The position numbers and the translations under genes were made by a program. From NCBI GenBank assembly GCA_035048485.1, contig CM068584.1, positions 69,166,637 to 69,230,636 on the forward strand: 64,000 nt of DNA, in the 5' to 3' direction. This stretch comes from Pteria penguin (taxonomy: Eukaryota; Mollusca; Bivalvia; Pterioida; Pteriidae). Under the pieces are notes generated by a model. That model had not been told where the DNA came from, did not search any database, and worked only from the letters and a program-made list of their open reading frames with translations. Positions 51,301 to 64,000 of this stretch are shown here, piece after piece. How positions within the stretch are numbered: the first letter of the stretch is position 1; each line of letters opens with the position of its first letter.

Positions 51301-54300
51301 ACCATGTCCCCTCCCTCTCTCTCTAACTCACAGTGTCACACACAGTGAGAAGTAGTACATCTTATACCCTAGTCACCATGTCCCCTCCCCCCTCTCTCTA
51401 CCTCACAGTGTCACACACAGCGAGAAGTAGTACATCTTATACCCTAGTCACCATGTCCCCTCCCCCTCTCTACCTCACAGTGTCACACACAGCGAGAAGT
51501 AGTACATCTTATACCCTAGTCACCATGTCCCCTCCCTCTCTCTCTCTAACTCACAGTGTCACACACAGCGAGGAGTAGTACATCTTATACCCTAGTCACC
51601 ATGCCCCCTCCCCCTCTCTACCTCACAGTGTCACACACAGCGAGAAGTAGTACATCTTATACCCTAGTCACCATGTCCCCTCCCCCTCTCTCTACCTCAC
51701 AGTCTCACACACAGCGAGAAGTAGTACATCTTATACCCTAGTCACCATGTCCCGTCCCTCTCTCTCTAACTCACAGTGTCACACAGAGTGAGAAGTAGTA
51801 CATCTTATAAACTAGTCACTATGTCCCCTTACACACAGCGAGAAGTAGTACATCTTATACCCTAGTCACCATGTCCCCTCTCCCTCTCTACCTCACAGTG
51901 TCACACACAGCGAGAAGTAGTACATCTTATACCCTAGTCACCATGTCCCCTCCCTCTCTCTCTAACTCAGTGTCACACACAGTGAGAAGTAGTACATCTT
52001 ATACCCTAGTCACCATGTCCCATCCCCCCCCTCTACCTCACAGTGTCACACACAGCGAGAAGTAGTACATCTTACACCCTAGTCACCATGTCCCCTCCCC
52101 CTCTCTACCTCACAGTGTCACACACAGCGAGAAGTAGTACATCTTATACCCTAGTCACCATGTCCCCTCCACATATCTCTACCTAACAGTGTCACAAAAC
52201 AAGAAGTAGTACATCTTATACCCTAGTCACCATGGCCCCTCCCCCTCTCTACCTCACAGTGTCACACACACAGCGAGAAGTAGTACATCTTATACCCTAG
52301 TCGCCATGTCCCCTCCCCCTTTCTACCTCACAGTGTCACACACAGCAAGAAGTAATACATCTTATACCCTAGTCACCATGTCCCCTCCCTCTCTCTCTAA
52401 CTGACAGTGCCACACACAGAGTGAGAAGTAGTACATCTTATACCCTAGTCACCATGTCTTCTTACACACAGCGAGAAGTAATACATCTTATACCCTAGTC
52501 ACCATGTCCCCTCCCTCTCTCTCTAACTCACAGTGTCACACACAGTGAGAAGTAGTACATCTTATACCCTAGTCACCATGTCCCCTCCCACTCTCTACCT
52601 CACAGTGTCACACACAGCGAGAAGTAGTACATCTTATACCCTAGTCACCATGTCCCCCCCTCTCTACCTCACAGTGTCACACACAGCGAGAAGTAGTACA
52701 TCTTATACCCTAGTCACCATGTCCCCTCCCTCTCTCTCTAACTCACAGTGTCACACACAGCGAGAATTAGTACATCTTATACCCTAGTCACCATGTCCCC
52801 TCCCCCTCTCTACCTCACAGTGTCACACACAGCGAGAAGTAGTACATCTTATACCCTAGTCACCATGTCCCCTCCCCCTCTCTACCTCACAGTGTCACAC
52901 ACAGCGAGAAGTAGTACATCTTATACCCTAGTCACCATGTCCCCTCCACATCTCTCTACCTCACAGTGTCACACACAGCGAGAAGTAGTACATCTTATAC
53001 CCTAGTCACCATGTCCTATCTCCCCCTCTACCTCACAGTGTCACACACAGCGATAAGTAGTACATCTTATACCCTAGTCATCATGTCCCCTCCCCCTCTC
53101 TACCTCACAGTGTCACACACAGCGAGAAGTAGTACATCTTATACCCTAGTCACCATGTCCCCTCCACATCTCTACCTCACAGTGTCACACACAGCGAGAA
53201 GTAGTACATCTTATACCCTAGTCACCATGTCCCCTCCCTCTCTCTCTAACTCACAGTGTCACACAGAGTCAGAAGTAGTACATCTTATACCCTAGTCACC
53301 ATGTCCCCTTACACACAGCGAGAAGTAGTACATCTTATACCCTAGTCACCATGTCCCCACCCTCCGTATACCTCACAGTGTCACACACAGCGAGAAGTAG
53401 TACATCTTATACCCTAGTCACCATGTCCCCTCCCTCTCTCTCTAACTCAGTGTCACACACAGTGAGAAGTAGTACATCTTATACCCTAGTCACCATGTCC
53501 CCTCCCCCTCTCTCTACCTCACAGTGTCACACACAGCGAGAAGTAGTACATCTTATACCCTAGTCACCATGTCCCCTCCCCCTCTCTACCTCACAGTGTC
53601 ACACACAGCGAGAAGTAGTACATCTTATACCCTAGTCACCATGTCCCCTCCCTCTCTCTCTAACTCACAGTGTCACACACAGCGAGGAGAAATACATCTT
53701 ATACCCTAGTCACCATGCCCCCCTCCCCCTCTCTACCTCACAGTGTCACACACAGCGAGAAGTAGTACATCTTATTACCTAGTCACCATGTCCCCTCCAG
53801 CCTCTCTACCTCACAGTGTCACACACAGCGAGAAGTAGTACATCTTATATCCTAGTCACCATGTCCCCTCCCCTCTCTCTACCTCACAGTGTCACACACA
53901 GCGAGAAGTGGTACATCTTATACCCTAGTCACCATGTCCCCTCCCTTTCTCTCTAACTCACAGTGTCACACACAGTGAGAAGTAGTAAATCTTATCCCTA
54001 GTCACCATGTCCCCTCCCTCTCTCTCTAACTCACAGTGTCACACAGAGCGAGAAGTAGTACATCTTATACCCTAGTCACCATGTCCCCTCCCCCTCTCTA
54101 CCTCACAGTGTCACACACAGCGAGAAGTGGTACATCTTATACCCTAGTCACCATGTCCCCTCCCTCTCTCTCTAACTGACAGTGCCACACACAGAGTGAG
54201 AAGTAGTACATCTTATACCCTAGTCACCATGTCTTCTTACACACAGCGAGAAGTAATACATCTTATACCCTAGTCACCATGTCCCCTCCCTCTCTTTCTA

Positions 54301-57300
54301 ACTCACAGTGTCACACACAGTGAGAAGCAGTACATCTTATACCCTAGTCACCATGTCCCCTCCCACTCTCTACCTCACAGTGTCACACACAGCGAGAAGT
54401 AGTACATCTTATACCCTAGTCACCATGTCCCCCCCTCTCTACCTCCCAGTGTCATACACAGCGAGAAGTAGTACATCTTATACCCTAGTCACCATGTCCC
54501 CTCCCTCTCTCTCTAACTCACAGTGTCACACACAGCGAGAAGTAGTACATCTTATACCCTAGTCATCATGTCCCCTCCCCCTCTCTACCTCACAGTGTCA
54601 CACACAGCGAGAAGTAGTACATCTTACACCCTAGTCATCATGTCCCCTCCCCCTCTCTACCTCACAGTGTCACACATAGCGAGAAGTAGTACATCTTATA
54701 CCCTAGTCACCATGTCCCCTCCCCTCTCTCTACCTAACAGTGTCACACACAGCGAGAAGTAGTACATCTTATACCCTAGTCACCATGTCCTATCTCCCCC
54801 TCTACCTCACAGTGTCACACACAGCGAGAAGTAGTACATCTTATACCCTAGTCATCATGTCCCCTCCCCCTCTCTACCTCACAGTGTCACACACAGCGAG
54901 AAGTAGTACATCTTATACCTTAGTCACCATGTCCCCTCCCCCTCTCTACCTCACAGTGTCACACACAGCGAGAAGTAGTACATCTTATACCCTAGTCACC
55001 ATGTCCCCTCCCTCTCTCTCTAACTCACAGTGTCACACAGAGTCAGAAGTAGTACATCTTATACCCTAGTCACCATGTCCCCTTACACACAGCGAGGAGT
55101 AGTACATCTTATACCCTAGTCACCATGTCCCCTCTCCCTGTCTACCTCACAGTGTCACACACAGCGAGAAGTAGTACATCTTATACCCTAGTCACCATGT
55201 CCCCTCCCTCTCTCTCTAACTCAGTGTCACACACAGTGAGAAGTAGTACATCTTATACCCTAGTCACCATGTCCCCTCCCCCTCTCTCTACCTCACAGTG
55301 TCACACACAGCGAGAAGTAGTACATCTTATACCCTAGTCACCATGTCCCCTCCCCCTCTCTACCTCACAGTGTCACACACAGCGAGAAGTAGTACATCTT
55401 ATACCCTAGTCACCATGTCCCCTCCCTCTCTCTCTACCTCACAGTGTCACACACAGCGAGAAGTAGTACATCTTATACCCTAGTCACCATGTCCCCTCCC
55501 CCTCTCTACCTCACAGTGTCACACACAGCGAGAAGTAGTACATCTTATACCCTAGTCACCATGTCCCCTCCCTCTCTCTCTACCTCACAGTGTCACACAC
55601 AGCGAGAAGTAGTACATCTTATACCCTAGTCACCATGTCCCCTCCCCCTCTCTCTACCTCACAGTGTCACACACAGCGAGAAGTAGTACATCTTATACCC
55701 TAGTCACCATGTCCCCTCCCTTTCTCTACCTCACAGTGTCATACACAGCGAGAAGTACTACATCTTATACCCTAGTCACCATGTCCCCTCCCTCTCTCTC
55801 TAACTCACAGTGTCACACAGAGTGAGAAGTAGTACATCTTATACCCTAGTCACCATGTCCCCTCACACACAGCGAGAAGTAGTACATCTTATACCCTAGT
55901 CACCATGTCCCCTCCCCCTCTCTACCTCACAGTGTCACACACAGCGAGAAGTAGTACATCTTATACCCTAGTCACCATGTCCCCTCCCTCTCTCTCTAAC
56001 TCACAGTGTCACACACAGTGAGAAGTAGTACATCTTATACCCTAGTCACCATGTCCCCTCCCCCTCTCTCTACCTCACAGTGTCACACACAGCGAGAAGT
56101 AGTACATCTTATACCCTAGTCACCATGTCCTATCTCCCCCTCTACCTCACAGTGTCACACACAGCGAGAAGTAGTACATCTTATACCCTAGTCACCATGT
56201 CCCCTCCCTCTCTCTCTAACTCACAGTGTCACACACAGCGAGGAGTAGTACATCTTATACCCTAGTCACCATGCCCCCTCCCCCTCTCTACCTCACAGTG
56301 TCACACACAGCGAGAAGTAGTACATCTTATACCCTAGTCACCATGTCCCCTCCCCCCTCTCTACCTCACAGTGTCACACACAGCGAGAAGTAGTACATCT
56401 TATACCCTAGTCACCATGTCCCCTCCCTCTCTCTACCTCACAGTGTCACACACAGCGAGAAGTAGTACATCTTATACCCTAGTCACCATGTCCCTTCCCT
56501 CTCTCTCTGCCTCACAGTGTCACACACAGCGAGAAGTAGTACATCTTATACCCTAGTCACCATGTCCCCTCCCTCTCTCTCTAACTCACAGTGTCACACA
56601 CAGTGAGAAGTAGTACATCTTATACCCTAGTCACCATGTCCCCTCCCCCTCTCTCTACCTCACAGTGTCACACACAGCGAGAAGTAGTACATCTTATACC
56701 CTAGTCACCATGTCCCCTCCAGACTCTCTACCTCACAGTGTCACACACAGCGAGAAGTAGTACATCTTATACCCTAGTCACCATGTCCCCTCCCTCTCTC
56801 TCTAACTCACAGTGTCACACACAGTGAGAAGTAGTACATCTTATACCCTACTCATCTTGTCCCCTCACTCTCTCTACCTCACAGTGTCACACACAGCGAG
56901 AAGTAGTACATCTTATACCCTAGTCACCATGTCCCCTCCCCCCTCTCTACCTCACAGTGTCACACACAGCGAGAAGTAGTACATCTTATACCCTAGTCAC
57001 CATGTCCCCTCCCCCTCTGTACCTCACAGTGTCACACACAGCGAGAAGTAGTACATCTTATACCCTAGTCAACAAGTCCCCAACCACGCTCTACCTCACA
57101 GTGTCACACACAGCGAGAAGTAGTACATCTTATACCCTAGTCACCATGTCCCCTCCCCCTCTCTACCTCACAGTGTCACACACAGCGAGAAGTAGTACAT
57201 CTTATACCCTAGTCACCATGTCCCCTCCCTCTCTCTCTAACTCACAGTGTCACACACAGCGAGAAGTAGTACATCTTATACCCTAGTCACCATGTACCCT

Positions 57301-60300
57301 CCACCTCTCTCTACCTCACAGTGTCACACACAGCGAGAAGTAGTACATCTTATACCCTAGTCACCATGTCCCCTCCCCCTCTCTACCTCACAGTGTCACA
57401 CACAGCGAGAAGTAGTACATCTTATACCCTAGTCACCATGTCCCCTCCCTCTCTCTACCTCACAGTCCTACACACAGCGAGAAGTAGTACATCTTATACC
57501 CTAATCACCATGTCCCCTCCCTCTCTCTACCTCACAGTGTCACACAGCGAGAAGTAGTACATCTTATACCCTAGTCACCATGTCCCCTCCCACTCTCTCT
57601 ACCTCACAGTGTCACACACAGCGAGAAGTAGTACATCTTATACCCTAGTCACCATGTCCCCTCCCCCTTTCTACCTCACAGTGTCACACACAGCGAGAAG
57701 TAGTACATCTTATACCCTAGTCACCATGTCCCCTCCCTCTCTCTCTAACTCACAGTGTCACACACAGTCAGAAGTAGTACATCTTATACCCTAGTCACCA
57801 TGTCCCCTTACACACAGCGAGAAGTAGTACATCTTATACCCTAGTCACCATGTCCCCTCTCCCTCTCTACCTCACAGTGTCACACACAGCGAGAAGTAGT
57901 ACATCTTATACCCTAGTCACCATGTCCCCTCCCTCTCTCTCTAACTCACAGTGTCACACACAGTGAGAAGTAGTACATCTTATACCCTAGTCATCATGTC
58001 CCCTCCCCCTCTCTACCTCACAGTGTCACACACAGCGAGAAGTAGTACATCTTATACCCTAGTCACCATGTCCCCTCCCCCTCTCTACCTCACAGTGTCA
58101 CACACAGCGAGAAGTAGTACATCTTATACCCTAGTCACCATGTCCCCTCCCTCTCTCTAACTCACAGTGTCACACACAGCGAGAAGTAGTACATCTTATA
58201 CCCTAGTCACCATGTCCCCTCCCCCTCTCTACCTCACAGTGTCACACACAGCGAGAAGTAGTACATCTTATACCCTAGTCACCATGTCCCCTCCCCCTCT
58301 CTACCTCACAGTGTCACACACAGCGAGAAGTAGTACATCTTATACCCTAGTCACCATGTCCCCTCCCTCTCTCTCTACCTCACAGTGTCACACACAGCGA
58401 GAAGTAGTACATCTTATACCCTAGTCACCATGTCCCCTCCCTCTCTCTCTAACTCACAGTGTCACACACAGCGAGAAGTAGTACATCTTATACCCTAGTC
58501 ACCATGTCCCCTCCCCCTCTCTACCTCACAGTGTCACACACAGCGAGAAGTAGTACATCTTATACCCTAGTCACCATGTCCCCTCCCCCTCTCTACCTCA
58601 CAGTGTCACACACAGCGAGAAGTAGTACATCTTATACCCTAGTCACCATGTCCCCTCTCCCTCTCTACCTCACAGTGTCACACACAGCGAGAAGTAGTAC
58701 ATCTTATACCCTAGTCACCATGTCCCCTCCCCCTCTCTACCTCACAGTGTCACACACAGCGAGAAGTAGTACATCTTATACCCTAGTCACCATGTCCCCT
58801 CCCCCTTTTTACCTCACAGGGTCACACACAGCGAGAAGTAGTACATCTTATACCCTAGTCACCATGTCCCCTCCCTCTCTCTCTAACTCACAGTGTCACA
58901 CACAGTGAGAAGTAGTACATCTTATACCCTAGTCACCATGTCCCCTCCCCCTCTCTACCTCACAGTGTCACACACAGCGAGAAGTAGTACATCTTATACC
59001 CTAGTCACCATGTCCCCTCCCTCTCTCTACCTCACAGTGTCACACACAGCGAGAAGTAGTACATCTTATACCCTAGTCACCATGTCCCCTCCCTCTCTCT
59101 CTACCTCACAGTGTCACACACAGCGAGAAGTAGTACATCTTATACCCTAGTCACCATGTCCCCTCCCCCTCTCTACCTCACAGTGTCACACACAGCGAGA
59201 AGTAGTACATCTTATACCCTAGTCACCATGTCCCCTCCCTCTCTTTCTAACTCACAGTGTCACACACAGAGAGAAGTAGTACATCTTATACCCTAGTCAC
59301 CATGTCCCCCCTCTCTACCTCCCAGTGTCATACACAGCAAGAAGTAGTACATCTTATACCCTAGTCACCATGTCCCCTCCCCCTCTCTACCTCACAGTGT
59401 CACACACAGCGAGAAGTAGTACATCTTATACCCTAGTCACCATGTCCCCTCCCTCTCTCTCTAACTCACAGTGTCACACACAGCGAGAAGTAGTACATCT
59501 TATACCCTAGTCACCATGTCCCCTCCCCCTCTCTACCTCACAGTGTCACACACAGCGAGAAGTAGTACATCTTATACCCTAGTCACCATGTCCCCTCCAC
59601 ATCTCTACCTCACAGTGTCACACACAGCGAGAAGTAGTACATCTTATACCCTAGTCACCATGTCATCTCCCCCTCTCTACCTCACAGTGTCACACACAGC
59701 GAGAAGTAGTACATCTTATACCCTAGTCACCATGTCCCCTCCCCCTCTCTACCTCACAGTGTCACACACAGCGAGAAGTAGTACATCTTATACCCTAGTC
59801 ACCATGTCCCCTCCCCCCTCTCTACCTCACAGTGTCACACACAGCGAGAAGTAGTACATCTTATACCCTAGTCACCATGTCCCCTCCCTCTCTCTCTAAC
59901 TCACAGTGTCACACACAGTGAGAAGTAGTACATCTTATACCCTAGTCACCATGTCCCCTCCCCCTCTCTACCTCACAGTGTCACACACAGCGAGAAGTAG
60001 TACATCTTATACCCTAGTCACCATGTCCCCTCCCCCTCTCTACCTCACAGTGTCACACACAGCGAGAAGTAGTACATCTTATACCCTAGTCACCATGTCC
60101 CCTCCCTCTCTCTCTAACTCACAGTGTCACACACAGTGAGAAGTAGTACATCTTATACCCTAGTCACCATGTCCCATCCCCCTCTCTCTACCTCACAGTG
60201 TCACACACAGCGAGAAGTAGTACATCTTATCCCTGGTCACCATGTCCCCTCCCTCTCTCTACCTCACAGTGTCACACACAGCGAGAAGTAGTACATCTTA

Positions 60301-63300
60301 TACCCTAGTCACCATGTCCCCTCCCTCTCTCTACCTCACAGTGTCACACACAGCGAGAAGTAGTACATCTTATACCCTAGTCACCATGTCCCCTCCCCCC
60401 TCTCTACCTCACAGTGTCACACACAGCGAGAAGTAGTACATCTTATACCCTAGTCACCATGTCCCCTCCCCCTCTCTACCTCACAGTGTCACACACAGCG
60501 AGAAGTAGTACATCTTATACCCTAGTCACCATGTCCCCTCCCCCTCTCTACCTCACAGTGTCACACACAGCGAGAAGTAGTACATCTTATACCCTAGTCA
60601 CCATGTCCCCTCCCTCTCTCTCTAACTCACAGTGTCACACAGAGTGAGAAGTAGTACATCTTATACCCTAGTCACCATGTCTTCTTACACACAGCGAGAA
60701 GTAGTACATCTTATACCCTAGTCACCATGTCCCCTCTCCCTCTCTACCTCACAGTGTCACACACAGCGAGAAGTAGTACATCTTATACCCTAGTCACCAT
60801 GTCCCCTCCCTCTCTCTCTAACTCACAGTGTCACACACAGTGAGAAGTAGTACATCTTATACCCTAGTCACCATGTCCCCTCCCACTCTTTCTAACTCAC
60901 AGTGTCACAAACAGTGAGAAGTAGTACATCTTATACCCTAGTCACCATGTCCCCCTCCCACTCTCTACCTCACAGTGTCACACACAGCGAGAAGTAGTAC
61001 ATCTTATACCCTAGTCACCATGTCCCCCCCTCTCTACCTCACAGTGTCACACACAGCGAGAAGTAGGACATCTTATACCCTAGTCACCATGTCCCCTCCC
61101 TCTCTCTCTAACTCACAGTGTCACACACAGCGAGAAGTAGTACATCTTATACCCTAGTCACCATGTCCCCTCCCCCTCTCTACCTCACAGTGTCACACAC
61201 AGCGAGAAGTAGTACATCTTATACCCTAGTCACCATGTCCCCTCCCCCTCTCTACCTCACAGTGTCACACACAGCAAGAAGTAGTACATCTTATACCCTA
61301 GTCACCATGTCCCCTCCACATCTCTCTACCTAACAGTGTCACACACAGCGAGAAGTAGTACATCTTATACCCTAGTCACCATGTCCCCTCCCCCTCTCTA
61401 CCTCACAGTGTCACACACAGCGAGAAGTAGTACATCTTATACCCTAGTCATCATGTCCCCTCCCCCTCTCTACCTCACAGTGTCACACACAGCGAGAAGT
61501 AGTACATCTTATACCTTAGTCACCATGTCCCCTCCCCCTTTCTACCTCACAGTGTCACACACAGCGAGAAGTAGTACATCTTATACCCTAGTCACCATGT
61601 CCCCTCCCTCTCTCTCTAACTCACAGTGTCACACAGAGTCAGAAGTAGTACATCTTATACCCTAGTCACCATGTCCCCTTACACACAGCGAGAAGTAGTA
61701 CATCTTATACCCTAGTCACCATGTCCCCTCTCCCTCTCTACCTCACAGTGTCACACACAGCGAGAAGTAGTACATCTTATACCCTAGTCACCATGTCCCC
61801 TCCCTCTCTCTCTAACTCAGTGTCACACACAGTGAGAAGTAGTACATCTTATACCCTAGTCACCATGTCCCCTCCCCCTCTCTCTACCTCACAGTGTCAC
61901 ACACAGCGAGAAGTAGTACATCTTATACCCTAGTCACCATGTCCCCTCCCCCTCTCTACCTCACAGTGTCACACACAGCGAGAAGTAGTACATCTTATAC
62001 CCTAGTCACCATGTCCCCTCCCTCTCTCTCTAACTCACAGTGTCACACACAGCGAGGAGTAGTACATCTTATACCCTAGTCACCATGCCCCCCTCCCCCT
62101 CTCTACCTCACAGTGTCACACACAGCGAGAAGTAGTACATCTTATTACCTAGTCACCATGTCCCCTCCAGCCTCTCTACCTCACAGTGTCACACATAGCG
62201 AGAAGTAGTACATCTTATACCCTAGTCACCATGTCCCCTCCCCCTCTCTCTACCTCACAGTCTCACACACAGCGAGAAGTGGTACATCTTATACCCTAGT
62301 CACCATGTCCCCTCCCTTTCTCTCTAACTCACAGTGTCACACACAGTGAGAAGTAGTAAATCTTATCCCTAGTCACCATGTCCCCTCCCTCTCTCTCTAA
62401 CTCACAGTGTCACACACAGTGAGAAGTAGTACATCTTATACCCTAGTCACCATGTCCCCTCACACACAGCGAGAAGTAGTACATCTTATACCCTAGTCAC
62501 CATGTCCCCTCCCCCTCTCTACCTCACAGTGTCACACACAGCGAGAAGTAGTACATCTTATACCCTAGTCACCATGTCCCCTCCCTCTCTCTCTAACTCA
62601 CAGTGTCACACACAGTGAGAAGTAGTACATTTTATACCCTAGTCAGCATGTCCCCTCCCCCTCTCTCTACCTCACAGTGTCACACACAGCGAGAAGTAGT
62701 ACATCTTATACCCTAGTCACCATGTCCCCTCCCCCTCTCTACCTCACAGTGTCACACACAGCGAGAAGTAGTACATCTTATACACTAGTCACCATGTCCC
62801 CTCACACACAGCGAGAAGTAGTACATCTTATACCCTAGTCACCATGTCCCCTCCCCCTCTCTACCTCACAGTGTCACACACAGCGAGAAGTAGTACATCT
62901 TATACCCTAGTCACCATGTCCCCTCCCTCTCTCTCTAACTCACAGTGTCACACACAGTGAGAAGTAGTACATCTTATACCCTAGTCACCATGTCTCCTCC
63001 CCCTCTCTCTACCTCACAGTGTCACACACAGCGAGAAGTAGTACATCTTATACCCTAGTCACCATGTCCTCTCCCCATCTCTACCTCACAGTGTCACACA
63101 CAGCGAGAAGTAGTACATCTTATACACTAGTCACCATGTCCCCTCCCTCTCTCTCTAACTCACAGTGTCACACACAGTGAGAAGTAGTACATCTTATACC
63201 CTAGTCACCATGTCCCCTCCCACTCTCTACCTCACAGTCCTACACACAGCGAGAAGTAGTACATCTTATACCCTAGTCACCATGTCCCCTCCCCCCTCTC

Positions 63301-64000
63301 TACCTCACAGTGTCACACACAGTGAGAAGTAGTACATCTTATACCCTAGTCACCATGTCTCTCCCTCTCTCTACCCCACAGTGTCACACACAGCGAGAAG
63401 TAGTACATCTTATACCCTAGTCACCATGTCCCCTCCCTCTCTCTCTACCTCACAGTGTCACACACAGCGAGAAGTAGTACATCTTATACCCAAGTCACCA
63501 TGTCCCCTCCCTCTCTCTCTAACTCACAGTGCCACACACAGTGAGAAGTAGTACATCTTATACCCTAGTCACCATGTCCCCTCCCCCTCTCTACCTCACA
63601 GTGTCACACACAGCGAGAAGTAGTACATCTTATACCCTAGTCACCATGTCCCCTCCCCTCTCTACCTCACAGTGTCACACACAGCGAGAAATAGTACATC
63701 TTATACCCTAGTCACCATGTCCCCTTCCTCTCTCTCTAACTCACAGTGTCACACACAGTGAGAAGTAGTACATCTTATACCCTAGTCACCATGTCCCCTC
63801 CCCCTCTCTACCTCACAGTGTCACACACAGCGAGAAGTAGTACATCTTATACCCTAGTCACCATGTCCCCTCCCCCAACCACTACCTCACAGTGTCAGAC
63901 ACAGCGAGAAGTAGTACATCTTGTATCCTAGTCACCATGTCCCCTCCCCCTCTGTACCTCACAGTGTCACACACAGCGAGAAGTAGTACATCTTATACCC
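42327..64000. repeat. 72/74-bp satellite, about 300 copies, 21.7 kb
   Basis: Unit 'cacacacagcgagaagtagt', 'acatcttataccctagtcac', 'catgtcccctccccctctct', 'acctcacagtgt' (72 bp). A 74-bp variant has 'ccctctctctctaactcacag', and a short variant 'ccccttacacacagcgagaa' lacks the pyrimidine part. Higher-order repeats: blocks at 43479 and 45111 (and 44174 and 45806) repeat at 1632 bp; 52748 and 54523 repeat at about 1775 bp; 55125 and 61721 repeat at 6596 bp. It runs off the right edge. The many 60-150 codon frames (SHTARSSTSYTLVTMSPP) exist because 72 is a multiple of three and are not genes. Confidence 0.97.

Noticed and set aside
42395..63931. Dozens of frames encoding SHTARSSTSYTLVTMSPP repeats as a secreted Ser/Thr-rich protein
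   Set aside because: They follow mechanically from a 72-bp unit, are broken at every 74-bp or short variant, and have no splice or promoter context.
1..64000. CRISPR-like direct repeats
   Set aside because: The arrays are head-to-tail minisatellites without unique spacers and the context is eukaryotic.

Overview
The window looks like intron-rich genomic DNA from a marine invertebrate, most likely a bivalve or other mollusc. The evidence is many short spliced exons with GT-AG borders, tRNA-derived SINEs with a (TGAT)n or 'gaaagcgacgtaaaac' tail, foldback MITEs, and C-type lectin-like domains (CTLDs) split over several exons. Species is not determinable from the sequence alone. I see no prokaryotic signals.

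One gene is clearly readable. It lies on the minus strand from about 34.35 kb down to 0.8 kb and leaves the window on the left. I reconstruct 20 coding exons (A to T in transcript order) whose 19 junctions all agree in reading phase. They encode six consecutive CTLDs: 1 = exons A-C, 2 = D-G, 3 = H-K, 4 = L-N, 5 = P-R, 6 = S-T and incomplete. Exon O is a short Ser/Thr/Pro linker between CTLD4 and CTLD5. The layout resembles mannose-receptor (MRC1/PLA2R-type) or other multi-CTLD molluscan lectins. CTLD4 and CTLD6 carry EPN (mannose-type) and CTLD5 carries QPD (galactose-type); CTLD1-3 lack these motifs. The 5' end (signal peptide, first exons, promoter) and the 3' end were not found.

Almost every intron holds its own minisatellite. 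The striking pattern is that at six of the 19 donors (exons A, G, H, K, N, R) the tandem-repeat unit contains the end of the exon plus the GT donor, so a ladder of decoy or alternative 5' splice sites follows the real one. At exon N the unit is 33 bp and stays open in the exon's frame through about 18 copies, so use of any later donor would add multiples of 11 residues just before the Ser/Thr/Pro linker. Two further arrays abut acceptors (exons Q and J).

Region by region: 1-600 49-bp array; 0.8-7.7 kb exons T to N with 22-, 32-, 26- and 33-bp arrays and nested SINEs; 7.9-15.4 kb exons M to I with 38-, 60-, 57- and 36-bp arrays; 15.4-18.1 kb exons H and G with a 31-bp array and decayed exon-end copies; 18.7-21.5 kb a long inverted-repeat transposon with a nested MITE; 21.6-26.4 kb exons F, E and D with a 4-kb CAGA-type array; 26.9-34.3 kb exons C, B and A with a Crypton/DUF3504-like remnant, a 2.1-kb 32-bp array, a 29-bp array and a 56-bp array; 34.4-42.3 kb non-coding DNA with SINEs, a MITE and purine-rich arrays; 42.3-64 kb one uninterrupted 72/74-bp satellite of about 300 copies with higher-order structure. 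Most long open frames in the window are by-products of repeat units whose length is a multiple of three.
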